From contig NC_089274.1 of NCBI RefSeq assembly GCF_963678975.1, forward strand, positions 19,741,133 to 19,805,132: DNA of 64,000 bases. Direction: 5' to 3'. A model generated the notes under the pieces. That model saw only the letters and a list, made by a program, of their open reading frames with translations, did no database searches and was not told where the DNA came from. Source of the DNA: Dysidea avara (Eukaryota > Porifera > Demospongiae > Dictyoceratida > Dysideidae). The translations under genes were made by a program, and so were the position numbers. Each line of letters starts with the position of its first letter. Positions within the stretch are counted from its first letter, which is position 1. Positions 23,309 through 35,324 of this stretch are shown piece after piece.

Positions 23309-24101
23309 TAGTGAGCCTTATTAACTTGTCTAGTTTCCTGGGAAACATTTCTACTGCACACATCTCTTATGCGATTGCATTATACTAACCACTGATTTGT
23401 AACTACAATTTTACTATATATAGCTATTATTTAACATTTAATTCAGGGCTGATTAAATACTCGCTGTTAGAAAGTTTGCTTTGTACATTAATGTTGATTA
23501 TCCAAAATGTAACTCAGAGTATAAATCAATATGAGGCCATACAATTATATTAGTATCCTGGACTTGTGTGTTGAATGATATACCATCTTATCTGAGACAG
23601 TCTATATGTGATGGTGTACATACTTCCTGTGCAGTTGATAGCCAACAAATTCCTTAATCCAGTCTTATGATCACAGTAAAGTGTTGTATATGATATGATA
23701 ACAATAATATGAGCTAGTATATTGTTATCCTCCACATCACAGTATACTTTTATAATTTTTTTATACATACACCCAAAGAGTGTGATTTTGTGCTATTTTT
23801 AGGTAATACCTTTACTGAATCAAAACTTAATAATGACAGACAAGAAACTGTTATAAAGTAATGGAAACACACAATGCCTTGCAAACACTCTCCATCCATT
23901 CACCACTAGTAATAGCATACTAACTATTGTGTTATGTACCAATGGTATACATCTCTAGTATATAGATTAAACTATACAGTATATACCTAACACCACTACA
24001 ATACTTAATTTTGCTACAAGAAACTAGAGACATCTACAATATACATGCATGATCCTCTATAAGTTTACACGCAAAAATCCTACCCGATAATCTTGTCTTA
24101 C

Positions 24102-24187
24102 CAGCTAATCTCATCTGCCGGTAACAGTTGTTGGTACACTGTGTCCATATCAACTGCCCAAGAGGCTGACCAACCATTGTTTTGTTG
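24102..24187 (-). pseudogene. LCMT1-like exon 7, inverted relative to the gene
   Basis: Read on the minus strand, acceptor ggtttag is followed by QQNNGWSASWAVDMDTVYQQ, then LLPADEIS and donor TG|GTAAGA. This matches [20 protein letters not shown] and PRAEVS of human LCMT1, which lies between the LESQ exon and the LEFL exon. Both neighbours are on the plus strand. Start and end phases fit exons 6 and 8, but joining to exon 8 would give TGA where the family has Arg (CGA to TGA is a common CpG change). Unit 2 has the same orientation (63,049-63,134). Confidence 0.8.
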
Positions 24188-24318
24188 CTAAACCACAGTA
24201 TATGAGCTGAAATGCAATACTGTTGTAATTGTTATTGATAACAAAACATCCACACTTACTAACTAGACCTTTAATTAATATTACATGTCAAGTTTTTGTG
24301 ATACCTTTTGTGATATAG

Positions 24319-24424
24319 AGTTGAAAGGTTGGAGTTTCTCAATGAGGGAGACCTGTTAACTCAACTGTTAAGACACTATTGTATCAGTGTTGGTTATAAT
24401 GACAAGAATGATGTAGGTCAGTAA
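24319..24424 (+). pseudogene. LCMT1-like terminal exon
   Basis: Acceptor gatatag, then VERLEFLNEGDLLTQLLRHY and CISVGYNDKNDVGQ, stop TAA at 24,422. Human LCMT1 has [20 protein letters not shown] here. The exon is well kept in both units (unit 2: 63,266-63,371). Confidence 0.85.
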
Positions 24425-25374
24425 TGTGTGGTGTACATTGTGACTACCCATTACCATATGATGGGACTATTAATAACACTAAATGGTTTATGATATTTCT
24501 CCCTGTGTGTCTCCAATGTGTTTCTTGCATGGGAGGTACTTCATAGCCACACACACATGCAGCTGCAAATGCATGCACACATCACACATCTTTGCTGTTA
24601 CACTGCCAATTGTCATGATACAGAGTCAGAATTCAAATGTTCTGGTAATACACAGTCTACCAAGCTGTTACCATCCTTTGTACAAACTAGCAATTGATTT
24701 ATGAGAGGCTTGCAAAACCTCAGCATGAAGAGGCATAAGGTTAGTGTGTACCAAGTGATACCAACAGGATGCATCCTGCACTTGGTACACCCTATGCATG
24801 GTCAGTGTTAGCAGCTTACAGTACCATTAGGAGTTGCTGAGTGCCAGCAAGAACCAACCTTCCAGACATGCACACAAACATCATTCTATTTTTAACAATG
24901 ATGTAATACACTTATTGTAGTCAGAACTTCAGGATCATGTGTGGGATATGAGAATATTACTTGTTTTCATTTAGTGCAGATCATATCATTTTGATGCCAA
25001 GCTTATATAATCTTTGTACCTATACAGACTACACACTTTGTCCTTCTATAGTGTTATATTTCTACTGACAGGTTTGGCTGGTGTCAACTTACATGGGATG
25101 GCTCACAGATAAAATATAATTTTGTGGTTTCTGCAGATGATGTCATTTCCAGAAATTCAGTACTTTTTGAGTGAACGTGTATCATCACATCAATGTGTAT
25201 AGTGATGCTAATTTAATTTCACAAATGCTTTTTTAAAAATACTTATACAGTAAGTTATAGATATGGCAACTGGAATATTTCTCCAATTGGGAATCTTTTT
25301 TTTCTGATTTGACTGTGCTCATCACCTACAAAGCAGTCTAGCTACTAGTCAAGCAGTGTCAGTGGACTAAATTG
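24425..25374. other. Intergenic, no gene seen
   Basis: Lies between the LCMT-like locus and the upstream region of gene A'. It holds a short inverted repeat (taccaagtgataccaac / gcacttggtac, about 24,746-24,790). No exon is supported. Confidence 0.4.
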
Positions 25375-25831
25375 CCACTAATGCATAGTCAACTTCATGT
25401 CCTACCACTTATTTAGAGTTTGACGTGTACTTTGATGTTGATTAGAGTGTTCGGAAACCACACATGTGAAAGCCATATAGAGAAATTGATGTACACTGTG
25501 TGTAGTAGTTGTAATCAAATAAACGTCCTCCGCATGATTGTAAATCTTAACAAGTAGCTAATGGACTGGGAAGAGTGCATACATGGTTTAAAATGCCTCT
25601 TACTCATTGACAGTGTTACCTTTTCGTATAGCTAGTTCAGTAGTTGTTGTTTTTTTTTGTTTTGTTGTTTGCTCGTTTGTCTTGTTTTTGTTTGACCAGA
25701 CCCTGATCTCCCAGTATCATAATCATGAAGTCCGATATTTTGACCATAAACGCGTTCGTTATGTCATATTGAAGTCTTAGAACGTAAACAACTCGCTTGA
25801 CGCCATTGAATGGCTTCCGCTATACTTGCTG

Positions 25832-25838
25832 TATAAAA
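25832..25838 (+). promoter_or_regulatory. TATA box of gene A'
   Basis: TATAAAA lies 68 bases before the ATG in the same conserved block as at gene A. The upstream CRE of gene A is not intact here. Confidence 0.75.
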
Positions 25839-25899
25839 AAATCGAGTGCTTGTCACCATCGATCATATTAAACTCTTAACGTGAAAAACTAGCTAAAAG

Positions 25900-26796
25900 A
25901 TGGAAACTGTACTTAAACGCAAGAATTACTCCAGCGGACTGCTGAGTGGGAAACTTAAAGTTTTAACCTCCATGAAGAGCGCCAAGGCTAAACGAAGGGT
26001 TACCTTTCCAGTCAACGTCATGTTGCAACAAGCCATCACTGATGGAGACAAAGAAGAGATCAAGAAAATAATCACAAAACACGGCAAGAGTGTCTTGGAT
26101 CTTAAAGACCCGACTGGAATGCCGCTGTTGCACCGTGCCATCTTTGAAGATCAAATTGAGTGTTTTGAGCTGATGGTAAACGAGGGTGCAAATTTACTTG
26201 CAACCGACGAGGAAGGATGGAACGCGTTGCACGTGGCCGTCTCGTTTGAAGACATGGACGCAGTTGAGCTGCTACTCCAACACAAGCCAGAACTGATCAA
26301 CACTCGCACCATGGACAGTTTGAGACCGATCAATGTTTGCGAGTCAAACTGTGAACTTTGTGCTTACCTTCTCCAAGCAGAGGTGACATATCTGAAAACC
26401 AGATCAGTCACACACTGGGATAGTGCCAACTGCAAACGAGAAGAACTAGAACTATTGAACATTGTAATGATAGTGAATGAAGAGGACGAGAGGAGCACTA
26501 GACAAGTACGACAAAGTGCCCTACACCTGTCAGCAGCTAAGAACTACCTTGGACTAGCTTACTACATGTTGGAGAACCAGTTAGTAACTGTAGACTGTGA
26601 GGATTATGAACATTGGACGGCACTTCACTTAGCTGCTCTACATTCCAGCATGGACGTGTTAGTACTACTCATCCAATATGGTGCTAATGTGGAGAAGTTG
26701 ACCAGTTGTTACAAGAGTCCAGTTGATCTGGCTGATGATGAACTGACCTTAGAGTTCTTGAGACGAGGCTCTGAATATATTGAACAAGCTATCTAA
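25900..26796 (+). CDS. Gene A': MYPT-like ankyrin protein, paralogue of gene A
   Basis: The 298-residue product is about 96% identical to gene A by eye: 12 substitutions and loss of one Pro (A 194). The KRRVTF PP1-docking motif (33-36) and every ankyrin repeat are unchanged, for example DEEGWNALHVAVS and SPVDLADDEL. Changes cluster in the basic N-terminus (A17G, A21V, L25M, N27S) and around residues 98-102. The frame is fully open, and the UTRs and promoter are shared with A, so both copies probably work. Because unit 2 repeats the DNA leading up to A', a third copy is expected just beyond the window end, near 64.85 kb. Confidence 0.85.
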   Translation: METVLKRKNYSSGLLSGKLKVLTSMKSAKAKRRVTFPVNVMLQQAITDGDKEEIKKIITKHGKSVLDLKDPTGMPLLHRAIFEDQIECFELMVNEGANLLATDEEGWNALHVAVSFEDMDAVELLLQHKPELINTRTMDSLRPINVCESNCELCAYLLQAEVTYLKTRSVTHWDSANCKREELELLNIVMIVNEEDERSTRQVRQSALHLSAAKNYLGLAYYMLENQLVTVDCEDYEHWTALHLAALHSSMDVLVLLIQYGANVEKLTSCYKSPVDLADDELTLEFLRRGSEYIEQAI

Positions 26797-27256
26797 TTTA
26801 TGTAATAACTAATATATAATATCTAGCTATACGGGTTTGTTTACTGTAAGATTTTTAATCATTTTTTCGCTTTCGTTTTTAACTCTATTTTGTATTAAAT
26901 TTGTGTTTGTTTTCTGCACTGAAAATGTTCATCAAACAAATAACAATTATATCAAGTCAACAACAAATTAACTTCTCCCTTATTTAGAAGTGGGTTACAG
27001 GTATGATGCAGTACTTACAATCCTTAATCAATAAGCATACTAGATTAAACCCATGATGTACATGTGATGCTTTCATTATGCACGTATGTGTACATACCTC
27101 ACCTATTGTAGATATAGGCTGTGCACGATGTTACTGTAATGTACAACACCTTGCCCACTGCATCTATACGGTACAACAAATACTGTACTGATCTGTTGTT
27201 AACTTTTCCCTATTTGCTCTACATCCTATGTACGTTGTGGTTGGAATTGTTTGAAG

Positions 27257-27262
27257 AATAAA
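27257..27262 (+). terminator. Poly(A) signal of gene A'
   Basis: AATAAA about 460 bases after the stop codon, in sequence aligned with the signal of gene A. Confidence 0.5.
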
Positions 27263-27316
27263 TGAAAAATGTATAAAGGGGCAAGAAAGGTTACATGCAG
27301 TTTAGAATGCATTCAC

Positions 27317-27318
<2 letters not shown>

Positions 27319-27351
<33 letters not shown>
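27319..27351. repeat. (TA)n microsatellite
   Basis: About 16 uninterrupted TA units, absent from the matching place beside gene A (near 2,425). Confidence 0.9.
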
Positions 27352-27353
<2 letters not shown>

Positions 27354-27993
27354 TATATACATATATTGTTAATTCAGTAAATACACTAGCTATATATGCT
27401 TTTAATGTAGATTTAGTGGCTGTTTTCCAGTTGTCATCATAATACACTTCCAATACAGCACGTAGTGACACAACACTGTGACATGAATGTTCTGTTGGAG
27501 TATTTGTAATTAACAGGAGCAACAATAACTAGCTGATGCATTTGTGCATGGTACTGGATAATTTTACAGCTATAGTTTCACCTTCGGTTTAGTATACTTT
27601 GCATTTATCATAGATTTTTTTTTTCTCTTTTTGCATACTTACAAAATCCATAAACATGATATCTGGTTGCCTTGAAATATGGCACACTTAAAATGATGAC
27701 AAAAGTTGAAATCTTGGTGTCAAGTTTGTTAAAAAGTTAGAAATGATTATTCACATAATTTGAATTGATGGACATTAACATCATTGCAGCTATTTCTTGG
27801 CGGGCATCTGGATTCAGTGGAATGGAATGGTGGAATGGAACGGTACATTGGTAATTTCAATTGGTGGTCACCTCTTTATAAAGACCACCTTCTAACAAAT
27901 TCCACCTCTTTATAAAGACCGTTTTACTTTAATGTTTAAATTGTTGCTATCTTGTTGTTTTAGAGTGTGTCCCCATAAATGGTCTTATTGATT

Positions 27994-28617
27994 AGTTGTG
28001 CGCCACATGCCTAGAAAAGTCAGAGTGATATCTGATTTGTAATACAGCAATATACCCCATGCAAAAATAGTTTGGCTGTACAAAAGTGACATCCCCATCA
28101 AACTAAAAATAACTGACAACTATAAAGGAGCTAATATTTGGGTGAGGTCAAGAAATACTGGCAAATAATTATAACTCGCTATAATTTATAAAATTTTGGT
28201 CCTTTATCATTGACTCGCACAGTCTTGCTACATTCCTAATTAATTCCCTGTAACTCTAATTGGCTAGTAATTTAGCCGCCTTTTTTCTCCTCTACAACAC
28301 CAGACTATTGAGAAAGGTACCAATTTACTAGCCTATTAGATTTACAGGGAATTAATTAGGAATACAGTCAGACTGCACAAGTCAATGATAAGGGACCAAG
28401 ATTTGTTTAGTTGCCAGTATGTATTAACATTCATTTCTTGGCCTCATCAAATAATAGCTCCATTAGTTGCCAGTTGCTTTTAGTTTCGTGGGTACATCTT
28501 TTTTTGTATAGCCAAGCTGTTTTTGTATGGGGTATATAGCTATTACTGTATTGTATCATAAATCAGATATCACTGGCTTTTCTAGTCATAACATGTGACA
28601 CACAATTCATCATTATT
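27994..28617. mobile_element. Inner foldback nested in the MULE-like element
   Basis: Left arm (ttgtgcgccacatg, gtgatatctgatttgt, accccatgcaaaaatag) is repeated inverted on the right up to gtgacacacaat, with a loop at about 28,270-28,330. Arms are about 280 bp and roughly 80% alike. The motif caaaaacagcttggct recalls the hairpin at 36,317-37,066, so the two may be one family. Confidence 0.7.
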
Positions 28618-28622
28618 TTAAT

Positions 28623-28913
28623 TTTATTATTAGCGCTTTACAGTGACCAGCACTGAAGGTCTGACAGCAACATGTGCAGCAGCCTTAGGATTACCTAACC
28701 TAATTTCAAGGACTTAGACCTAGTGACTTGACTTACTGACTCATAAAGGTGTAACAGAAAAGGGGCCAAAGTAAGGAAAAAATCCCAGGATTCGAACTGC
28801 AAGTCACCCAATGTCTAGTCGGGGACACACTCAGTCTTCCTCCAGGAGAGATGGATTTTCTTCCTTAAACCTAAAGTATTTATTATTAGCACTTTACAGT
28901 GACCAGCACTGTT
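28623..28913 (-). repeat. SINE-like insertion with flanking direct repeats
   Basis: A 33-base direct repeat (tttattattagc..ctttacagtgacc, then agcactg) stands at both ends (about 28,623 and 28,880). Read on the minus strand, the middle has a B-box-like gcagttcgaatcctggg. It interrupts the right arm of the MULE-like element. Confidence 0.5.
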
Positions 28914-29782
28914 AAGACTGTCTTATAGGGCTCTAAAACAACAATTCAGATATTAAAGTAAAACGGTATTTGTAAAGAGGTGGTCTTTGTTAGAAGGTGG
29001 TCTTTTTAAAGAGGTGACCACTAATTGAAATTACCTAAGAACTGTTCCATTCCACCATTTGATTCCACTATTCCATTCCACCATTCCAGTCCACCATTCC
29101 ATTCCACCATTCCATTCCACTGAATCCAGACGCCCTTTCTTGGCTGCTATCTTTACTTTCACAACATGTTTTTACCTTATTTGGCTTGTTAAAGACCACA
29201 ATCTTTTTCTGGCACTGCCCATGCACAGCTATTATTGTATCATAAATAATACTATTAGTATTATCAGCTTCACAGCAAGAAAACTGTGAACTTGCCAATA
29301 CACTATGACTGTTTAATTTGATTCAATTTACAATGCCACTATGTGGTTTGTGTGATACACTAGCTGTATAATACTACAATCAATACACTTTTACAAAGTT
29401 ATGTGACTGCTTAGCTACCGGTATAATGCCGATCAGTTTGCACGGCATGCACAGTTTATAATTTAATGAACTAGTAGTAGAATTTCAACTCACTACTTAT
29501 CATGCAAATAAGTATTCCAGTATAAACATATAACATTAGTTCATATATGAATTATGGTGGTAGAGACAACATCACCAGTCATGTGTTGTACACAGAAATC
29601 TTGTAGGATATTATGTTATCCACAATTACCTGAAATAAGTGGTTTCATGAAAAACATCATTCCAAGAATAGATAGAAAATGTATCAAATTTTGTTGGCTA
29701 TTTTTTATGGTCAACAACAAAAATAATGAGAGGGACTCCATACTTTCTACATGGATAAATTGTTGATATACAGAGTTACCTT

Positions 29783-29922
29783 AGCAATTGGGTCACCTTT
29801 AAAAAATGGCCTTAATAATAATAATTATTGATGATGTTATGAAAAACACCTTAGCTAAAGGTTCTGAGCTTTCTTAATGTCAGAATACTAGTGGTCTTGT
29901 TAACAAGGTTGATGCTACATAA
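29783..29922 (+). pseudogene. Decayed inverted copy of the 16,475-16,579 exon
   Basis: caattgggtcacctttaaaa, gatgatgttatgaaaaac and accttagcta follow in the order seen on the minus strand at 16,475-16,579, with several indels. It marks one end of a larger rearranged copy of the LCMT region. Confidence 0.5.
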
Positions 29923-30174
29923 AATTTTACTATGTTAAATGCTTTACAAGGGATACTTTTAATTGGAATTTGCATTGAAACTTAGTGAATAAGCTCTGAT
30001 AATAGAGTATTGATTCTGTGTCGGGATATGTGCAGTACAAATACCAATCAAAACATGAAACTACGCAGCATAGATCAGCACTGTGGAGAGAACCTGAGTG
30101 TGATAAAGAATCAACTATGGAAAAGTGCTTTTGGTACTTCACAGGTAAACATAACTAACCTCTGCTAGTCATGT

Positions 30175-32870
30175 ATCATTACATGACTGGAACACTGTAG
30201 AGACCATGATGTATATTGATATAACTGACATTTGGAACATTTAAGTGATAAATCTTTATGCACATACGTACCATATATAACCTAAATATTTTGATGGGGA
30301 AATTTTTTGCCAATTTCGGGGTTTTAAGGGTTACCAGTGAAAATTTTATCCTTAGACCTCCATATAATCTAATACATTTTGGGAGTGTTTGTAAATCTGC
30401 AAAAAAATTATTTTTAGCAACATTGCTCAACCTCGAAAAAGAAATATTTAGGCTATATGGTAATTGAAACCAATAACCTATTTTAGTATTCACTGATTTG
30501 TATTGTAAGCAAACATACTTGTAGTGTTAGGATATATACATACATATATGACTTATGTTTTAGTTTCAGTCATTTCATACACATCTCATGGTGATCAAAA
30601 AGACTGAGAAAGTACAGACTACAGAAATTTCATCAGCTCTTGCCTCTTTGACCACACAGAGACATCCATTCAAAAGTCAGGAAGTATGATAAGCTGTTGG
30701 ATACTGACAGTACAAAACTATATATCACTACTATACCATTCCTTTATACCAAATTGTCTCCAAGAAAATCTGGTTTATATGACCACAAGAGACCGCACTT
30801 CTTGCAACCATTAAATAATTACTTGAAAATGTTTACAATACAATGCCTGTACCAATATAACATCATCACTCTATATATGGCAATGCACAATGACAGATTA
30901 GCACTCTAGTTGACTTAGTGGTAAACTTTCATGTGTAGGACAAATATTTCAGTCTTTCAAGAAGTCTGACTTGACATGTTTTCACTTCTCAAGCACAAAA
31001 AAAATAAAATAAAATAACGGGACAGACATACAAAACATAGACTGCATTGTTATATTCTAACTATGGTGACATTTCAAGGCAGGGGTGCACTATTACAATG
31101 CACCATTAAGGACAACAAGACATCATATGTGAGCTCATGCAACTGGATCAATACAACTAAATGACTGAGACAATGACTACATAGTATACATTAATCCTGC
31201 TAGCCAGATGTTTTGAGAGTATGTGGGTGTATGATTTGGGGACAGTGCAGACACAGAATATATTTTTAAAGACTGTGGGGGTGCAGTCAATGCAGTACAC
31301 AACAAACAGAATTGATAACAGTGGTAGCTAAAAAGATGAGGATATTATTACATGAGAACACTATAATATTACAACATACAATTAGAGAAGCTATACCTCA
31401 CACCATACAGGTAATTACCATAACAATCTCCTCTGCTGTAGGCATAATCTGACCATTCTCAATGTTTATGAAATTACCCATGAACAGGTGTCCATGTTTG
31501 AGAGGTGGTCTGACTCTTTCAGAATACAGTATATGTGTACAATTGAGCAACACAGTAGACGCTGGTATTATGGGTCAAGGGGTGTTAAGGGTTTTAAAAT
31601 GTGTTCAGAGGGGTAAATCCTGCATATTTAAGAAGAAATGGATGATACTATTTCAGATCAACATTATAAGCTAACCATAAATCCAATTTAGAGATAACAT
31701 ACCTCATTAAACTGTAGGAATACTGTCCCAGATTAGCTACCTGTACCCATTACCATAATAGTAAGAAGTATAAAGATATAGAGTGGTGTTTTGAATGTCA
31801 TTAGGAGTGCCTGCAAATATTTCCATAATATTTATCATACTTGGATGAAAAATAATAACCTTATGAACATAGTGACTCATGATACCCACATGTGGTTCAT
31901 AATAGCAACACTTGCAGTGCTTTAGGGAAAAGATTGTACAACCCACCACATGCATGGCAGAGTTATTTTTTGATAGTGTAGTTTATGGTTACACTTTTGC
32001 CTACAAGTATAGTACAAAAAATTGGGGTTGCATTATTAGGTGATAGGAATGCTTTTAAATTGTGACTCTTGATATTCCCATGGACAAGGGAATATCAAAC
32101 TTATCACACATAATACAGTATACTATAGCATACCTTATGTTCTGTAGCAAAATCCACCTCAAAATAACTTGTTGGATGCACATAGACCATAGGTGGTGTC
32201 AAACCCTGCCCCCAGTGGTATCACCTGACTCTTAATGATAAGTCACAAGATTGTGTATAGTGCTGTCACTTGACACAATAGCCTGCAAATTATAACAGTA
32301 ATGATGACATTAATTTAGTATGTGAATATGTTAGCAATCACACAAGGCTTATTAGTTAGCCTAGATTGTAAGTTCTGCTGCTTTTGCTGGTAGTACAGAA
32401 TTACCAATGTACCAATAAATAGTTGGAGTCTACTAAAGTTACCTTTCAGAATATTCTAGAGCATTGTGAACAACAGCCATGCACCCAACAAAATATTTAA
32501 TAAGTTATTCTTGTTAACTCGAAATGAAATGACAGCTCCTGAAAGGCATCCTAGCATTGGTCAACTCAAAGCACCTGTTGTTACAGTGCCAGGCTGGGCC
32601 CACCTGAACAGTTCAAACTATCACAACACAAGACTATGTCAAAGCGGATGTTACTAGGAGCCCTTTGGACACTGATGAACTCCTGATGTCACCTTGTGAG
32701 GAGTTTATTTGGACAGATCACAAACTGTATTGTCATGTGGCTGTAGACAGTCATGCAGACTACATGCACACACATGATGTTCTGAAAAATAACTTTAGAA
32801 AACTACTATATACACAATATGGAAAGAAAACAGTACAAGGGAAGTATTGAAAAATGATCTAGTCTGTAAG
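30175..32870 (-). repeat. Inverted older copy of segment P1
   Basis: The stretch is the reverse complement of about 4,770-6,870, with many substitutions and indels: tgactggaacactgtagaga at the left end, acaagggaagtattg at the right. Divergence is far greater than between the two 38.9 kb units. Confidence 0.75.
32150..32290 (-). pseudogene. Relic of LCMT1-like exon, inverted
   Basis: On the minus strand: acceptor tttgcag, GAGFDTTY, then a gap where WRL should be, then SYFEVDFAT. It is the same exon as at 5,380 and 9,706, decayed. Confidence 0.75.
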
Positions 32871-34369
32871 TTTATTATTTTATGAATATACACTGTGTAG
32901 CTACAACTACCATGTAGCTATGGCCACAATTAACAGGTAAATGATGTCACATATAAAGAGTACCACACAGGACAGTTTGTAAACACACACATATGAAAGG
33001 ACTAAAACAGATGCAACAATTGAATAGCAGTCAGTCAGTAGCCATATTAATTAAGTTGGTACACCAACTGCTTCAGCTATCTGGTTGGGTCACCATTAGT
33101 AGGTCAACTGTGGGCAAGCCAACGAATGCAGATGAAAATTGGCTGTTGCTCATCTTATTGGCTGTAATTATATTAGTGTGATGGTTGGTGGTGCATTGTG
33201 TGGTATGGTGTAATGGTCACCCATCATCATACCTGCTACATTGATTACTGAATTCATGTCAGAATTTATTTTTGTGTCTACAAGAGTGTAACATAATATC
33301 GTGGATAGACCACTCTATATCTAGGGATGTTAATTTAGTACGTACATGGTATGGAGTAGCTAGTAAGACTATTTGTAATCATGATAATAAGCACGTAGGA
33401 GAGCCTTTCCTCTTCAACGCAGTCTGGCTAGTGAGACTTCACTCTGTGAGGAGGAAAAGATTTCATCTACCATTAGTGGTTTCTGTTACTTCCTATAATT
33501 CTACACTTTTGGACTTAAGACATGAAATGTGGCATGAGTATACTCACTGAGCTAACACATCAATAGTATCACACGACATAAATGTCTGATGTGTCTCTTA
33601 TATGTAACTGGGAAGGTGCATTAGTGAGTTTTCCCTAATGTGGTCAAATGTTGTATTTTCCCATACACACGATATTATCTATCATGTGTGTGTGCTGGGA
33701 ATGGAGTCTGATTCTAACGGGATTCACAATAGTCTGAGAATCCAGGAATTCACTGGAAATTCTTTGTGAAGCCGGTTATATGAAAATAATCCTATTACAT
33801 GATGTGCTCAAAGCTTAAATTGTGTCTTTATTAAGGTTGCATTAGATATTCTATTCCTTCCTTGTGAATTGTCTGAATGGTTTTTGTCTACTTCAAAATC
33901 ACTAACAAATTCATTCATTTAATCCTGTATACTCAAGTAGCACTGTCACAGTAACACTTCCTGTCTACTTACATATAACGTGTAACTATAGACTTTTCAC
34001 TTGATAAAGCTTAGTTGAATGCATGGTTTAAAACCTTTAAACTGAGTGATACTCTTCAAACTCTAGCTCTCTGGTTTGCACTGACTGTGGATAATTTACT
34101 CAGCAAATGAATCATGCCACTTATATTTGTCATATTTTACACCTTTTAATGCAACCCACACATAGAAGTCAACTTATCCCTGGTCTAAAAGCTTTCAGTT
34201 GTCAATGAGCATCTCCTGCTGTACTGGGGAGTGGCAATGATTGAGGTAGTGGCTTTCATCACTTCTGAATTTCAACCTGGAATATAAACACTGCCTTATC
34301 TACACTTTCTAAACTAACTATTTCTCTAACTTAAAGGAATGTATGAACAAAACATTAACAGGAATAGCT
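32871..34369. other. No gene seen
   Basis: AT-rich. One 92-codon frame (33,272-33,550, plus) resembles no family I know and has no splice or paralogue support. No terminal inverted repeats found. Confidence 0.35.
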
Positions 34370-34890
34370 AGAGATATGGTAGTATACTGCTGACTAATGA
34401 TGGACTACTGGTACTGCTATTGTACTGATGTTATTGATGATGTGTAGTGGTGTGTATGGGTCTAATATGTTTGGTCAGTGAAGTGGGAGATCTTGAGCTT
34501 GTAGTGTGGTTAGTAGTGTATATAGAGTACCTTAATACTCTTCTGAGAAACTGAGAAACGTTGTAACAACATCTTTTCTACTTGTTTGTTTGTGGCCAGT
34601 GTTGTATTACAAGGTAACCTATCCTCTATATGCAGCCAAAGATAGTACCCCACTCAATGATGTTTATTAGCTAAACACATTAGTTTTATTGCATTAGTAC
34701 AATAGAAAGTTACTTGAAAGATTATTAGTACATATGTACCAGCTTCCACTAAAGGTGTAATGTCTTGTACAACTGGTGAATGAATCACTGGTGATGTGTG
34801 TTGAATAAATACATAGGTGTGCATTAATAGGTGGTATATAGATCAGGTATCATTGACTATATCAACACAACTAGACTTCATAGTGACTAA
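34370..34890 (+). repeat. Diverged direct copy of 17,660-18,150
   Basis: Shared blocks in order: ggactactggtactg, aatactcttctgagaaactg, gttgtaacaacatctt, tgtggccagt, ttgtattacaaggta. It is a fragment of LCMT intron 3 copied long ago. Confidence 0.7.
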
Positions 34891-35324
34891 GTCTTTACAC
34901 CTTAGGAATTTTAAATTCAAAATAATTCAATGATGATTTAGAAAACATTGAAAGCAAGAGGTCACCTACACAGCTATATAACAGTGGACATGTATAATCC
35001 CTACTTCAATCATAGCTACACTATTAACAAGCTATAGGAATTAAAAAGTGCACTACTAGCATAGCTGCAGGTGCAGGCAACTTCTTTTGTTTTACTTCTG
35101 TGCGGATCCCTACTTGTTTTTCCTTGTACATTATAATAATAATAACCTCTCTCGATCTGCAACATAAGAGCCTTGACCTATGGGCAGGTAGTGGCTATTG
35201 TAGAGGAGGTACCAGCTATGAAGTGTGTAGAGAGGACAACTTTGTTATATGATGTTTAATCATGCTCAGTATTACGTATATATATATGTACCACTCTGTG
35301 TGGGCAGTTCAAAGGCACCGCCAG

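Larger units (their letters stand above)
9706..24424 (+). pseudogene. LCMT1: LCMT1-like locus (PP2A leucine carboxyl methyltransferase), rearranged
   Basis: LCMT1 methylates the C-terminal leucine of the PP2A catalytic subunit using SAM. Eight exons can be read here: 9706-9882, 10546-10598, 10737-10833, 19377-19497, 21822-21869, 21917-21970, 24102-24187 (on the minus strand) and 24319-24424. All have GT-AG borders, and exons 2-6 and 8 keep a compatible phase. Matches to human LCMT1 include ARVH, LGTGFDTTYWRL for LGAGMDTTFWRL, CVLVYIEP for CVLVYMTP, FGQVV for FGQIM, LESQ, GW..AVDM and LEFL...RHYC, in order. Breaks: a frame shift in the first exon, one inverted exon that would end in TGA when joined to the next, and Lys in place of Glu before CVLVY. 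N-terminal exons were not found. Family assignment is strong. Dead or rearranged status is an inference from the breaks. Confidence 0.85.
27802..29135. mobile_element. MULE-like foldback element with 9 bp TSD
   Basis: Outer ends GGGCATCTGGATTCAGTGG and CCACTGAATCCAGACGCCC are flanked by TTTCTTGGC on both sides (27793-27801 and 29136-29144). A perfect 9 bp duplication with long terminal repeats (about 190 bp: ggtggtcacctcttta, agaccaccttctaaca) is the Mutator pattern. The right arm has a tandemly expanded ggaatggtggaat motif. No transposase frame. It carries an inner foldback and a SINE-like insertion. Confidence 0.85.

Noticed and set aside
23125-23388. 87-codon ORF and its reverse partner
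   Set aside because: It overlaps the pogo-like MITE, whose inverted repeats create open frames on both strands.
27313-27525. 70-codon minus-strand ORF
   Set aside because: Its end is a translated TA microsatellite (alternating Tyr-Ile).
29059-29298. Overlapping 76-codon ORFs with repeated Phe-His-Ser or Trp-Asn-Gly
   Set aside because: They translate the ggaatggtggaat repeats at the right end of the MULE-like element.
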